NCBI RefSeq assembly: GCF_025146565.1 | Contig: NZ_CP102258.1 | Location: forward strand, 1,706,001 to 1,770,000 | DNA from: Bacteroides eggerthii | GTDB taxonomy: Bacteria > Bacteroidota > Bacteroidia > Bacteroidales > Bacteroidaceae | Length of the DNA stretch: 64,000 nucleotides | Reading direction: 5' to 3' | Shown: positions 8,588-16,488 of the stretch, one piece after another | Position numbering within the stretch: position 1 is the stretch's first letter | Layout of the letters: every line of letters begins with the position of its first letter | Program-made: the position numbers and the translations under genes | The notes under the pieces: generated by a model | The model's database searches: none | What the model was told of the DNA's origin: nothing | Seen by the model: the letters and a program-made list of their open reading frames with translations, nothing else

Positions 8588-8707
8588 TGTAGTCATACAT
8601 GTCAAATTCAATTTAAGGTAAATATTTCCGGCTTTTCTCCGATATTTCAAATGGTCGAAGTAATGCCACTATTATAATAAGTATAAACCCATAAAAAACA
8701 ATTCGAC

Positions 8708-9489
8708 ATGAAAGGACAAAACAACAGGTCCTCTCTTTTTTTGAAGGGAGACCACATCTGCACCACTTCGCTACGGAACAGGATGTAGCGGAAGAATTTT
8801 ACGAGTTGCTCTCCGAAGCAAGGGAGCTTTATCTTCAAGACGTCATGACAGGCGGCAAACGATATGGCCGCTACGTGGATGACTTTATAAACAGCCACCG
8901 GTACATCGACTGCAACAGTGCGGTTTGCAGGAATTGCCATGAAATGAACATTCATATCATCAGAGGGCTGTTGCTCGATTGTACAAGTCTCGTCAAAAGC
9001 CTCTTTACCGCAGAAACATTTTCTTTCGAGGAGTGCATGGCCTTGAAACAAAAGTACGACATTGCCGGAGTATGGTTCGACTCTTCACGTATAGAAGATT
9101 CCAGAAACGCTCCACCTCTCTCCTTTGGTTGCAATTTTTCCCGTGAACAGATGACAGGTATTGTGGCTTGCGCCAACGCTTATCATCTGTTTTGCGTTTC
9201 CACTCTCCGCATCGAGGACATGGAAGCGCTTTTTGCCTGCAAGGAGAATTTCTGTATACGTGTGAACAATATCCGCCATGTGGCGGTTCTGTTCGATGCG
9301 TTGCTCGAAAACACCTTTATCCTACCTCACTGGCAGTCGGTTCTCGACAAGGGGCGGTTCCTGTTGTCCAAAGACGGCACAAGATATGTTACCGCTTCAA
9401 GCCTCTCGTCTGCCCTCTCTGCGGCGAGGAACAACATTACATCGGCAAACCTCGGCATACGAAAAGCCATCAGTCGGCTGAAAATATGA
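8708..9489 (+). CDS. Unknown protein with an apparent frameshift at a T7 run
   Basis: From 8806 the frame is open for 227 residues, but the first in-frame codon there is a TTG with no ribosome-binding site. An ATG at 8708 (MKGQNNRSSLF...) starts in another frame and runs into a TAG at about 8786. Shifting by -1 in the run of seven T's (8736-8742) joins the two into one ~260-residue protein. So the gene is either disrupted, affected by a base-calling error, or uses programmed -1 slippage. The product is mixed alpha with Cys residues (CNSAVCRNCHE) and a C-terminus SANLGIRKAISRLKI; I recognise no family. Confidence 0.5.
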
Positions 9490-9540
9490 CACGAAGTGCC
9501 AAAAAGCCAAGTATGTGAAAGATAAAACAGTGATAGTTGC

Positions 9541-9603
9541 CGTGATACGTGCATAGTATCATGCCGGAATTTCCGGCTGTCCGGTTCACATCACATAACT
9601 TTG
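9541..9603 (+). promoter_or_regulatory. Palindromes and -7 box before the HTH gene
   Basis: Two palindromes lie side by side, TGATAC-N7-GTATCA and GCCGG-AATT-TCCGGC-like, followed by TAACTTTG (9596-9603), a good -7 box. The start codon is 55 bp downstream. The palindromes are plausible operators for the HTH protein or for excision control. Confidence 0.45.
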
Positions 9604-9657
9604 ACCTCCGTTAGCGCGCTGCATAACGGAGGTAACTCTCCATTGTCTAATTTTAAC

Positions 9658-10062
9658 ATGTATTTTATGCAAAACAGAACAACATTCATGGAGCGGTTAA
9701 GCGAACGGCTGACCGCCATAGAAGCGGTTCTCAAGAAGTTGGAACCGGTGGAAGGTCTGTTGGAGCGTGTGGCTTTACTGGAAAATACCATTTACACGAC
9801 CAAGAAAGTCTTCACTTTTCAAGAGGCGTGCATGTATATCGGCGTGTCCGAAAGTATGTTGTACAAACTCACATCGAACAAGGAAATCCCGCACTACAAA
9901 CCTCGCGGCAAGATGCTTTACTTCGCGAAGGAAGAGCTGGACGCATGGCTCTTGCAAAACTACGAACCTACGGTGGACGATGCCATGCGTATGGCGACGG
10001 AAGTATCCGCAACCCAACCGTTCTTTAACCAGAAGCGCTATGGAAAACGAAAAAAGAACTGA
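9658..10062 (+). CDS. Helix-turn-helix (excisionase-type) DNA-binding protein
   Basis: A ~134-residue protein with an N-terminal coiled-coil stretch (about residues 10-45, MERLSERLTAIEAVLKKLEPVEGLLERVALLE) and then a MerR/excisionase-type winged HTH: FTFQEACMYIGVSESMLYKLTSNKEIPHYKPRGKMLYFAKEELDAWL. Such HTH_17 proteins in Bacteroides ICEs act as excisionases or regulators of excision. The ATGs at 9658 and 9667 are both possible. It overlaps the downstream ATPase gene by 23 bp, so they are one operon. Confidence 0.75.
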   Translation: MYFMQNRTTFMERLSERLTAIEAVLKKLEPVEGLLERVALLENTIYTTKKVFTFQEACMYIGVSESMLYKLTSNKEIPHYKPRGKMLYFAKEELDAWLLQNYEPTVDDAMRMATEVSATQPFFNQKRYGKRKKN

Positions 10063-11164
10063 CCGTAACTCGTGGGCGGAACTGGACGAGAATCGCCTGT
10101 CGGATATTCTCACGGCATCGCAGATAAAGGCCACGGACACCTACGTGACTCCGCCCCAGATTATATGGATCGACAACTCCACCATAGCGACGCTCGGCAA
10201 TTTTAGCGCTTCGACGGGTAAGGCGAAGGCGAAAAAGACGTTTAATGTCTCTGCTATTGTCGCTGCGTCACTGGCGGGCCGGCAGGTTTTGAACTACCGG
10301 GCGCATCTGCCCGAAGGCAAGCGCAGGATCTTGTACGTGGACACCGAACAGAGCCGTTTCCATTGCCATAACGTGTTGGAACGTATTCTCCGCCTGGCGG
10401 GACTGCCCACCACAACCGACAACGAGAATCTCGATTTCATTTGCCTGCGGGAATACACGCCGGCCGTGCGTATTGAGGTCATCGACTACGCTCTGCGACA
10501 GAACAAAGGGTACGGGCTGGTCATCATTGACGGCATCCGCGACCTGATGCTCGACATCAACAGCACCAGCGAATCGGTGGAGGTTATCAACAAGATGATG
10601 GAATGGTCGTCGAAATACGACCTGCATATCCATTGTGTGCTGCACCTGAATAAAGGCGACAACAATGTGCGCGGGCATATCGGCACGGAAATGAGCAATA
10701 AGGCGGAAACGGTGCTGGTCATCACCAAGAGTGCGGAGAATCCCGTTATCAGTGAAGTTCATGCGCTGCATATCCGCGAGAAGGAGTTCAAACCGTTTGC
10801 TTTTTCCGTTGATGACGAAGGATTGCCGGTCATGGTGGATAACTATTCGTTTGATGGCAGCGTGAGACCGAAGGCCCGGAGCAGCTTCATGGATTTGTCC
10901 ATCGAGCAGCACCGGGAGGCGCTTTCCGCCGCTTTCGGGGACAGGCCCATCAAAGGTTTCGAGAACGTACTGCAGGCTCTCATGGCCTCCTATGAGGCTA
11001 TCGGGTTCAAACGGGGACGCAGCGTCATGATAAAACTGCTGCAGTACCTGACGGAAAACCTGAAGCTGATCGTCAAACGGGACAAGCTCTTTTATTACGA
11101 TGTGACCCCGACCGAAGCCTTGCTTTTCGACGAAGAATGCGAGGACGCAGAAGGTGAAAAATAA
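10040..11164 (+). CDS. RepA-like replicative ATPase
   Basis: A 374-residue RecA-fold protein (AAA_25/RepA type). Walker A is unusual: GNFSASTGKAKAKKTF (about 54-69), where the P-loop glycine spacing is altered but GK and T are present. Walker B is GLVIIDGIRDLM (about 155-166), followed by the HxxLHLNKGDNNVRGH sensor segment usual in RepA helicases. In related elements this gene sits between an HTH gene and a primase, as here, and is thought to be a replication helicase or initiator. A true start at 10040 follows from overlap with the HTH gene; the frame upstream is a shadow. Confidence 0.75.
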   Translation: MENEKRTDRNSWAELDENRLSDILTASQIKATDTYVTPPQIIWIDNSTIATLGNFSASTGKAKAKKTFNVSAIVAASLAGRQVLNYRAHLPEGKRRILYVDTEQSRFHCHNVLERILRLAGLPTTTDNENLDFICLREYTPAVRIEVIDYALRQNKGYGLVIIDGIRDLMLDINSTSESVEVINKMMEWSSKYDLHIHCVLHLNKGDNNVRGHIGTEMSNKAETVLVITKSAENPVISEVHALHIREKEFKPFAFSVDDEGLPVMVDNYSFDGSVRPKARSSFMDLSIEQHREALSAAFGDRPIKGFENVLQALMASYEAIGFKRGRSVMIKLLQYLTENLKLIVKRDKLFYYDVTPTEALLFDEECEDAEGEK

Positions 11165-11168
11165 TTTA

Positions 11169-11219
11169 GTTTACTTTGGTCCGGGTATATATAGGAGAAA
11201 AACCAAAGTAAACCGTTTT
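11169..11219 (+). terminator. Inverted repeat between helicase and primase genes
   Basis: GTTTACTTTGGT and ACCAAAGTAAAC form a perfect 12-bp stem with a 21-base loop, followed by CGTTTTTTG. This has the form of a rho-independent terminator or attenuator placed inside the replication operon. The loop contains GTATATATAGG, so an operator role is also possible. Confidence 0.5.
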
Positions 11220-11245
11220 TTGAAAACAAGTGAAAAGAAAATGAC

Positions 11246-12133
11246 ATGACCATAGCGGAAGCAAAACAACTGCGTATCGTGGACTATCTTGCCAGTCTCG
11301 GCTACCACCCCCAGAGTGTAACATCGAAACAATACTGGTATTTGTCGCCGCTACGCAATGAGCGTACCCCGTCGTTCAAGGTCAATGACCGGCTCAACGA
11401 ATGGTATGACTTTGGCGCAGCGACGGGCGGAGACCTTGTGGAACTGGGCAAACACCTTTACCAGACGGACAGCGTGAGCGAAGTGCTTGCCTATATAGGG
11501 AAGCACGAGAACGCTATCCCGATACAAAGGGTGCGGATTCCGGGGACAACGCCCCGACCCGTCGAAGCCGACATGAAGGACGTGCTCGTCGTACCGTTGC
11601 AGCACCATGCGCTGCTCTCGTACCTTCATTCCCGTGGAATCGACGGAGACATCGGCCGCATGTTCTGCCGGGAGGTCCATTATGAATTGCGGCAACGGCG
11701 CTACTTCGCCCTTGCCTTCGGTAACGTGGCGGGCGGGTACGAGGTTCGCAATCCTTATTATAAGGGCTGTATCCGGTGTAAGGACATCTCTGTCATCAGG
11801 CATTCTCATAGTGAAGCACAGAACCGGGTTTGCGTGTTCGAAGGCTTCATGGATTTTCTCTCTTACCTGACGCTGAAACAGACGGGTGATGATACGGTCT
11901 GCATCGGCGCACCTTGCGATTACCTCGTGATGAACTCGGTGAACAACCTGAAAAAGGCTTTGGAACACTTGCAGGTGTACGAGGAAATACACTGTTATCT
12001 CGACAATGATCTCGCCGGACAGAAAACGGAAGAGACCATCGCCGGCATGTACGGCAAGCGGGTGCACAACGAAGCACTCCGTTATCACGAGTACAAGGAC
12101 CTGAACGATTACCTGCGCGGAAAGAAACGGTAA
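11246..12133 (+). CDS. DNA primase (CHC2 zinc finger and Toprim)
   Basis: A 295-residue primase. Residues 1-100 resemble a CHC2 zinc-finger region (IVDYLASLGY..., YWYLSPLRNERTPSFKVND, WYDFGAATGGDLVEL) though the classic Cys ligands are not obvious; this TraP-like form is common in Bacteroidales elements. The Toprim domain has the acidic glutamate in CVFEGFMDFLS (about 195) and the DxD-like CYLDNDLAGQ (about 252). It should make primers on the transferred single strand or on the replicating element. A terminator at 12158 ends this module. Confidence 0.8.
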   Translation: MTIAEAKQLRIVDYLASLGYHPQSVTSKQYWYLSPLRNERTPSFKVNDRLNEWYDFGAATGGDLVELGKHLYQTDSVSEVLAYIGKHENAIPIQRVRIPGTTPRPVEADMKDVLVVPLQHHALLSYLHSRGIDGDIGRMFCREVHYELRQRRYFALAFGNVAGGYEVRNPYYKGCIRCKDISVIRHSHSEAQNRVCVFEGFMDFLSYLTLKQTGDDTVCIGAPCDYLVMNSVNNLKKALEHLQVYEEIHCYLDNDLAGQKTEETIAGMYGKRVHNEALRYHEYKDLNDYLRGKKR

Positions 12134-12157
12134 GGCATTATCGTTACCCCTCCCTTG

Positions 12158-12186
12158 AAAGCTCTCCTCCCGGAGGGCTTTTTTTA
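12158..12186 (+). terminator. Rho-independent terminator after the primase
   Basis: AGCTCTCC and GGAGGGCT pair around a four-base loop and are followed by a run of seven T's. It separates the replication module from the transfer operon. Confidence 0.7.
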
Positions 12187-12215
12187 TGCCCGTTTTTCCC
12201 GGTACATTCGCCTTA

Positions 12216-12366
12216 AAGTATGAAATTAAAGTTCAATTTATATGTTTCATACTTATTTATACGTAATAAAATATTGTTTGATATAAAGAGTTTTCATTAT
12301 ATCAAATATAATACTTTTCTTTGCTTTTGTACTTTCAAAGTTCAATTAAAGTTTAATTTCATACTT
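12216..12366 (+). promoter_or_regulatory. Operator region of the transfer operon
   Basis: A 150-bp AT-rich gap holds three copies of the box AAGTATGAAA: direct at 12216-12225, inverted at 12245-12254, and inverted at 12357-12366. The first and last extend to a perfect 15-bp inverted pair, AAGTATGAAATTAAA/TTTAATTTCATACTT. AAAGTTCAATT also repeats directly beside them. TTGATATAAAG and CTTTTCTTTGC may be promoter parts. This is the expected place for control of the tra operon. Confidence 0.5.
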
Positions 12367-12373
12367 AAAACAG

Positions 12374-12820
12374 ATGAGTTCATACTTTATATTCGCCCTT
12401 GTACTGACGGTGCTGTACATCGTCTATTACGCGGTCAATATTACCCGTGACCTGTATGGAAAGAAGGGAACGGAGAAGACTGACGAAGAAGTTTTCGACC
12501 TCGGTCCGATGGATGCCACGGAAGAGAGTGTCGAGGTTTCGGAGAACGAGACCGGGTTTAGTATCGGAAATGAGACATGCGACACGGAAGCCGTAGCTGC
12601 CCCGCCTGCGGTACAAGACGGCGATACAGGGAAAAAGGAGGCAGCCGCGAAAGAGCGGCTTGAAAGGCTGAAGGCCAAGGCGGAGGCGCAGATGGAAGAG
12701 ATCGCTCCCTACCTGTCCGACGGCTTTACCGACGAAGAGATGTATAAGGCGTTGATTTCCAAAGGACGCTTGGACAACCGTCCCTGCCTGAAATGGAGAC
12801 CGGTCAAAGATAAGCTGTAA
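12374..12820 (+). CDS. Membrane-anchored transfer-operon protein, TraD position
   Basis: A 148-residue protein with one N-terminal membrane segment (about residues 5-25), an acidic middle rich in Glu/Asp/Val, a charged helical stretch (KKEAAAKERLERLKAKAEAQMEEI, split here in two by register) and a C-terminal SDGFTDEEMYKALISKGRL segment. I recognise no enzyme family. It is first in the transfer operon, one base before the first TraE gene, which is the position of TraD in CTnDOT-like operons. The name is positional only. Confidence 0.55.
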   Translation: MSSYFIFALVLTVLYIVYYAVNITRDLYGKKGTEKTDEEVFDLGPMDATEESVEVSENETGFSIGNETCDTEAVAAPPAVQDGDTGKKEAAAKERLERLKAKAEAQMEEIAPYLSDGFTDEEMYKALISKGRLDNRPCLKWRPVKDKL

Positions 12821-12821
12821 G

Positions 12822-13148
12822 ATGTCGAAAACGAAAAAGATACTATGTGCGCTTTGTTCCATCATCCCCTGTTCAGCTCTGGCGAAAAGCGGCAGCGTGA
12901 ATTACAGTTGGGGTGCGGATGCGCTGGCGACGATGCACGACTACGTGGTAACAATGATGTTTTACGTCCAAGCTCTCTGTTGTGCCATCGCCGGGATTTG
13001 TGTGATTGTGTCCGGATTCCAGATTTACGTAAAGATGAACACGGGCGAGGACGGCATTACCAAGTCCGTCGTAACGCTTGTGGGCGCGTGCCTGTTCCTG
13101 ATCGGTGCGTTCCTCGTCTTTCCTGCCTTTTTCGGCTATCGCATATAG
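12822..13148 (+). CDS. traE: TraE-like pilin-type protein (DUF4134), first copy
   Basis: A 108-residue membrane protein: signal-like start, then WGADALATMHDYVVTMMFYVQALCCAIAGICVIVSG, NTGEDGITKSVVTLVGACLFLIGAFLVFPAFFGY. Two membrane segments separated by a short polar loop is the VirB2-like architecture of DUF4134/TraE proteins, thought to form the pilus or channel core of the type IV system. A second, shorter-spaced paralogue follows at 13223. It starts one base after the previous stop. Confidence 0.8.
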   Translation: MSKTKKILCALCSIIPCSALAKSGSVNYSWGADALATMHDYVVTMMFYVQALCCAIAGICVIVSGFQIYVKMNTGEDGITKSVVTLVGACLFLIGAFLVFPAFFGYRI

Positions 13149-13222
13149 AAACGGGAGGCAGGAATCAAGTACCGCCATAACGATTCGAAAGAACTGCAAT
13201 ACTTACCCTAAAATAAATAATC

Positions 13223-13478
13223 ATGTTTCAAAAAACAAAAAGACAAATGAAAAAAATGTTTTCTGCTAAAAAAGTACAGATGCTCACACTGATGTTGCTG
13301 TGTGGCACGACGGCCGTCATGGCCCAGAACTCCGCAGGCGATTATTCCGCCGGTACGACTGCACTGGCTACCGTGACGGAGGAAATCGCCAAGTACGTTC
13401 CCATCATGGTCAAACTGTGTTACGCCATTGCCGGTGTTGTGGCTATCGTAGGCGCTATCTCGGTGTACATCGCCATGA
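13223..13478 (+). CDS. traE: TraE (DUF4134), second copy, exon 1
   Basis: The first 85 codons of a second TraE protein: signal peptide ending VMAQ, then SAGDYSAGTTALATVTEEIAKYVPIMVKLCYAIAGVVAIVGAISVYIAM. The frame then enters a group II intron whose 5' bases are GTGCG at 13479. Removing the intron joins ...ATGA to ACAACGAGG at 15964, which rebuilds codons for M-N-N-E-E-Q-D-V-K, the usual TraE loop. Without splicing the frame would end after SASVMVA at 13501, lacking the second membrane segment. Confidence 0.8.
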
Positions 13479-15963
13479 GTGCGTCCGTAATGGTTGCATG
13501 ATAAATTCCTCTTTAGCAAGAGGATAGGTCAGGGTTCAAGTGATCTACTTCCACCCAAATAAGCCCGAGGGGAAACCTAAAGGTGAAAATAGCACTTTGG
13601 GAAAGCAATAAGTCAGTCAAAAGCCAGACTGCGACTGAATTGCGAGGGAGAAAGACAGATATGAGGATAAAGTCCATACTGATTGAACGATAGCCCAGCG
13701 GCAAAAGATGTAGCTGCGACGGAAGGCTTTTACAAACGTCGCATTGTGGCACTAAGACAACGTCATTGGTGTTATAGCAAAGAACCAGCCACAACGCAAC
13801 CGCAGTAAGCGGAGAAAAGGGCGGAAGTCGTATCCGACAATCTGTCGTGCTAATAGTTATCATACAGCTAAACGGAGATTACCTAAGTTGGAAAGCCATG
13901 AAAGTGGCTATGGGCTTTGGCTCTGAATATCCAATATGGTAACGGAGTTCCCATAGTAGTCCGAGCAAGGTAATGCCTTGTACATGGCGAAGGGGAACAG
14001 TTAGTAATGTTTTAATACAAATTTTGAAAACGTGTAAGACGTATGGAAAAATCAGAAAGAGTATTAAAAGCTCTAAGTGACCACAGTCAAAGTTCGGATT
14101 ATAAATACGAGCGACTGTATCGGTATCTGTTCAGTGAAGAGATGTTCGCTGTAGCCTACCAACGCATCTATGCGAAGCAAGGCAACATGACACCCGGAAC
14201 TGACGGCAAGACCATCGATGAGATGAGTCTTGAAAGGATTGAAAGATTGATTGTGTCCTTAAAGGACGAAAGTTACCAACCCCACCCTGCACGCAGAGTG
14301 TACATACCGAAGAAGAACGGCAAGAAACGTCCGCTCGGTATTCCCTCATTCGAGGACAAATTGGTGCAGGAGGTAGTTAGACTGCTGCTTGAAGCTATTT
14401 ATGAAGGTCATTTTGAAGGCACTTCACATGGTTTCCGACCGCATCGAAGCTGCCACACGGCATTGGGTATGATACAGAAGTCTTTTGCGGGAGCAAAGTG
14501 GTTTATCGAGGGAGACATCAAAGGCTTCTTTGACAACATAGACCACAACGTACTGATTAGCATTCTTCGTGAACGCATATCAGATGAACGCTTCCTCAGA
14601 CTTATCCGTAAATTCCTCAATGCAGGGTATGTGGAGGACTGGAAGTACAACAAGACGTACTCAGGAACTCCGCAAGGTGGAATAATCAGCCCCATGCTGG
14701 CTAACATCTACCTTGACAAGTTCGACAAGTACATCAAGGAGTACGCAGCCAAATTCCGCAAAGGTGACAGACGCAGCATCAATCCCGAATACTGGCGTTT
14801 GAACAATAAGAAGAACTGGCTGAAAAAGAAGTTGCAGAAAACATCCGATGAGCAGATACGGAAAAGCTATCTGTATGAAATTGCCCAACTGAGCAAACAG
14901 ATGCTGTCCACTCCTCACAAGGATGCAATGGATGCGGACTTTAGAAGAATGCAGTATGTAAGGTATGCGGACGATTTCCTTATATCGGTTATCGGAAGCA
15001 AGTCTGAATGCGAGACCATCAAAGCGGACATCACCCAATTCATGAGAGAACAACTCAAACTTGAATTGTCTGATGAGAAAACTTTGATAACACACGCACA
15101 AGACAAGGCGAAATTCCTTGGATATGAAATCTTCATCAGAAAGTCAGACGCAGTGAAAAGGAATAAGGACGGAGTTCTCAAAAGAGACTTCAACGGCGCA
15201 GTGGTGTTAACCCTTAACTCGGCTGTGATACAAAAGAAGCTCACTGAGTACAACGCGTTGGAGGTCAGAAACATTGATGGCAAAGACATTTGGTGGTCAA
15301 AGCCTCGCAGATATATGACTCCAATGAAGCCCGAAGATATTCTTGCCCAATACAATGCGGAAACCAGAGGACTTTACAACTACTATTCACTTGCTGCAAA
15401 CGTGTCCAAAGAATGTGCATCTTTCGCCTTCATTATGAAGATGAGTATGTTCAAGACACTTGGCTGGAAACTGAACACTTCCGCAAGGAAAGTTCGCCAG
15501 AAGTATCAGAAGGACAAGGACTTTGTCATTCCGTACAACGATGCCAAGGGAAAGCAGAAATACAGAGTCTTCTACAATGAGGGTTTCAAAAAGAGAAATG
15601 CTCAGTTCGATGTTGACTATGACAAACTGCCACAGACCATGTACGTGCCATATCCGAGCCTTGTGGAAAGGTTGAAGGATGGCAGATGTGAACTATGTGG
15701 TAAGGAAGGAAAAGTAGTCATGCATCATGTGAGGACTCTCACCAAGCTGAAAGGCAATAATGAGTGGGAGAAACTGATGCTCAAAAGACATCGCAAGACA
15801 CTGGTTGTCTGTGAGGACTGCAACTCTATGATTCAGAACTATGGTAAAGAGTAATGTTACTAATGGAAAGCCGTATACATGGAGACATGTAAGTACGGTT
15901 TGGGGGCGAGTACTCGGAAACCGCCCACCGCAAGGTGGGTATGGCGCTGGGTGCTTAGCCCAC
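13479..15963 (+). mobile_element. Group II intron inserted in traE
   Basis: A 2,485-bp intron in the sense orientation of traE. The 5' end is GTGCG and the 3' end is ...CCCAC (AY). Domain V is visible at 15868-15902: AGC triad in AAGCCGTAT, stem ACATG-GAGA-CATGT with a GNRA loop, and the closing AAGTACGGTTT strand; a domain VI hairpin follows. The reverse transcriptase/maturase gene sits in domain IV. Boundaries are set by the consensus ends and by restoration of the TraE frame. All parts look intact, so splicing and mobility are plausible. Confidence 0.88.
14043..15854 (+). CDS. ltrA: Group II intron reverse transcriptase/maturase with HNH domain
   Basis: A 603-residue intron-encoded protein. 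RT blocks are clear: RPLGIPSFEDKLVQE, GFRPHRSCHTAL, EGDIKGFFDNIDH, GTPQGGIISPMLANIYLD, the active site YVRYADDFL at about residue 306, and LSDEKTLITHA. A maturase X domain follows (about 430-510). The C-terminus has an HNH endonuclease: CELCGKEG...HH...CEDCNS with paired cysteines. It helps the intron RNA splice and inserts it at new sites. It is full length with no visible damage. Confidence 0.92.
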   Translation: MEKSERVLKALSDHSQSSDYKYERLYRYLFSEEMFAVAYQRIYAKQGNMTPGTDGKTIDEMSLERIERLIVSLKDESYQPHPARRVYIPKKNGKKRPLGIPSFEDKLVQEVVRLLLEAIYEGHFEGTSHGFRPHRSCHTALGMIQKSFAGAKWFIEGDIKGFFDNIDHNVLISILRERISDERFLRLIRKFLNAGYVEDWKYNKTYSGTPQGGIISPMLANIYLDKFDKYIKEYAAKFRKGDRRSINPEYWRLNNKKNWLKKKLQKTSDEQIRKSYLYEIAQLSKQMLSTPHKDAMDADFRRMQYVRYADDFLISVIGSKSECETIKADITQFMREQLKLELSDEKTLITHAQDKAKFLGYEIFIRKSDAVKRNKDGVLKRDFNGAVVLTLNSAVIQKKLTEYNALEVRNIDGKDIWWSKPRRYMTPMKPEDILAQYNAETRGLYNYYSLAANVSKECASFAFIMKMSMFKTLGWKLNTSARKVRQKYQKDKDFVIPYNDAKGKQKYRVFYNEGFKKRNAQFDVDYDKLPQTMYVPYPSLVERLKDGRCELCGKEGKVVMHHVRTLTKLKGNNEWEKLMLKRHRKTLVVCEDCNSMIQNYGKE

Positions 15964-16073
15964 ACAACGAGGAACAGGACGTGAAGAAGAAAATCATGAT
16001 GGTCGTGGGCGCATGTATTTTCTTAATCGCTGCCGCACAAGCACTTCCGATGTTCTTCGGTATCGGCGCATAA
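15964..16073 (+). CDS. traE: TraE (DUF4134), second copy, exon 2
   Basis: The last 36 codons of traE after the intron: NNEEQDVKKKIMMVVGACIFL and then the AAAQALPMFFGIGA end. This supplies the loop and the second membrane segment. Spliced to exon 1 the protein is 121 residues, normal for the family. An unspliced reading begins inside the intron (METCKYG...) and is not expected to be a real product. Confidence 0.78.
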
Positions 16074-16085
16074 ACCTTCCGCACG

Positions 16086-16382
16086 ATGAAAGGCAAGGAC
16101 GAACGTTACCCTGACTACCCGCTGTTCAAAGGTCTTCAACGGCCTTTGGAGTTCATGGGCATCCAGGGACGCTATATCTACTGGGCGGCAGGCGTTGCCG
16201 GCGGAGCCATCGTCGGCTTTATCATCGCCTACTGTCTCGCAGGGTTCGTGGTCGGACTGGTCGTGCTGGTTGCGGTCGTCTCGACGGGTATCGCCCTTAT
16301 CATGCTCAAACAGCGGAAAGGGCTGCATACCAAGAAAGACGGGCGCGGGGTGTATATCTACGCCCACTCGAAGAAGCTGTGA
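16086..16382 (+). CDS. traF: TraF (DUF4133)
   Basis: A 98-residue protein: polar N-terminus with YPLFKGLQRPLEFMGIQGRYIYW, then two adjacent hydrophobic segments (AAGVAGGAIVGFIIAYCLAG, FVVGLVVLVAVVSTGIALIML) and a basic tail. This is the VirB3-like TraF/DUF4133 pattern, an inner-membrane component that works with the TraG ATPase. It follows the TraE exon by 12 bp. A strong hairpin terminator lies between it and traG. Confidence 0.85.
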   Translation: MKGKDERYPDYPLFKGLQRPLEFMGIQGRYIYWAAGVAGGAIVGFIIAYCLAGFVVGLVVLVAVVSTGIALIMLKQRKGLHTKKDGRGVYIYAHSKKL

Positions 16383-16436
16383 GAAGAAAAGAAAAACCAT
16401 CACGGGCAACGTGTGGTCTTGTTGAATGTTGAACGC

Positions 16437-16476
16437 GGGCCGGCCGCCTGAAATCCGGGCGGCCCGGCCTTTTTTA
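16437..16476 (+). terminator. Strong terminator-like hairpin between traF and traG
   Basis: GGGCCGGCCGCC pairs with GGGCGGCCCGGCC around a short loop and is followed by TTTTTTATC, an excellent rho-independent terminator. It is inside the transfer operon, 55 bp after traF and just before traG, so it could attenuate expression of traG and later genes relative to TraE/TraF. Confidence 0.75.
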
Positions 16477-16488
16477 TCGTATTTTAAG

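Noticed and set aside
9767..10039. N-terminal extension of the RepA-like protein
   Set aside because: It is the HTH gene read in another frame; the MENEKRTD start at 10040 fits.
13479..13501. Short TraE ending SASVMVA at 13501 as a complete protein
   Set aside because: Those residues are read from intron bases; exon 2 supplies the missing membrane segment.
15879..15963. ORF METCKYGLGASTRKP... as a separate gene start
   Set aside because: It is domain V/VI of the intron read in frame with exon 2.
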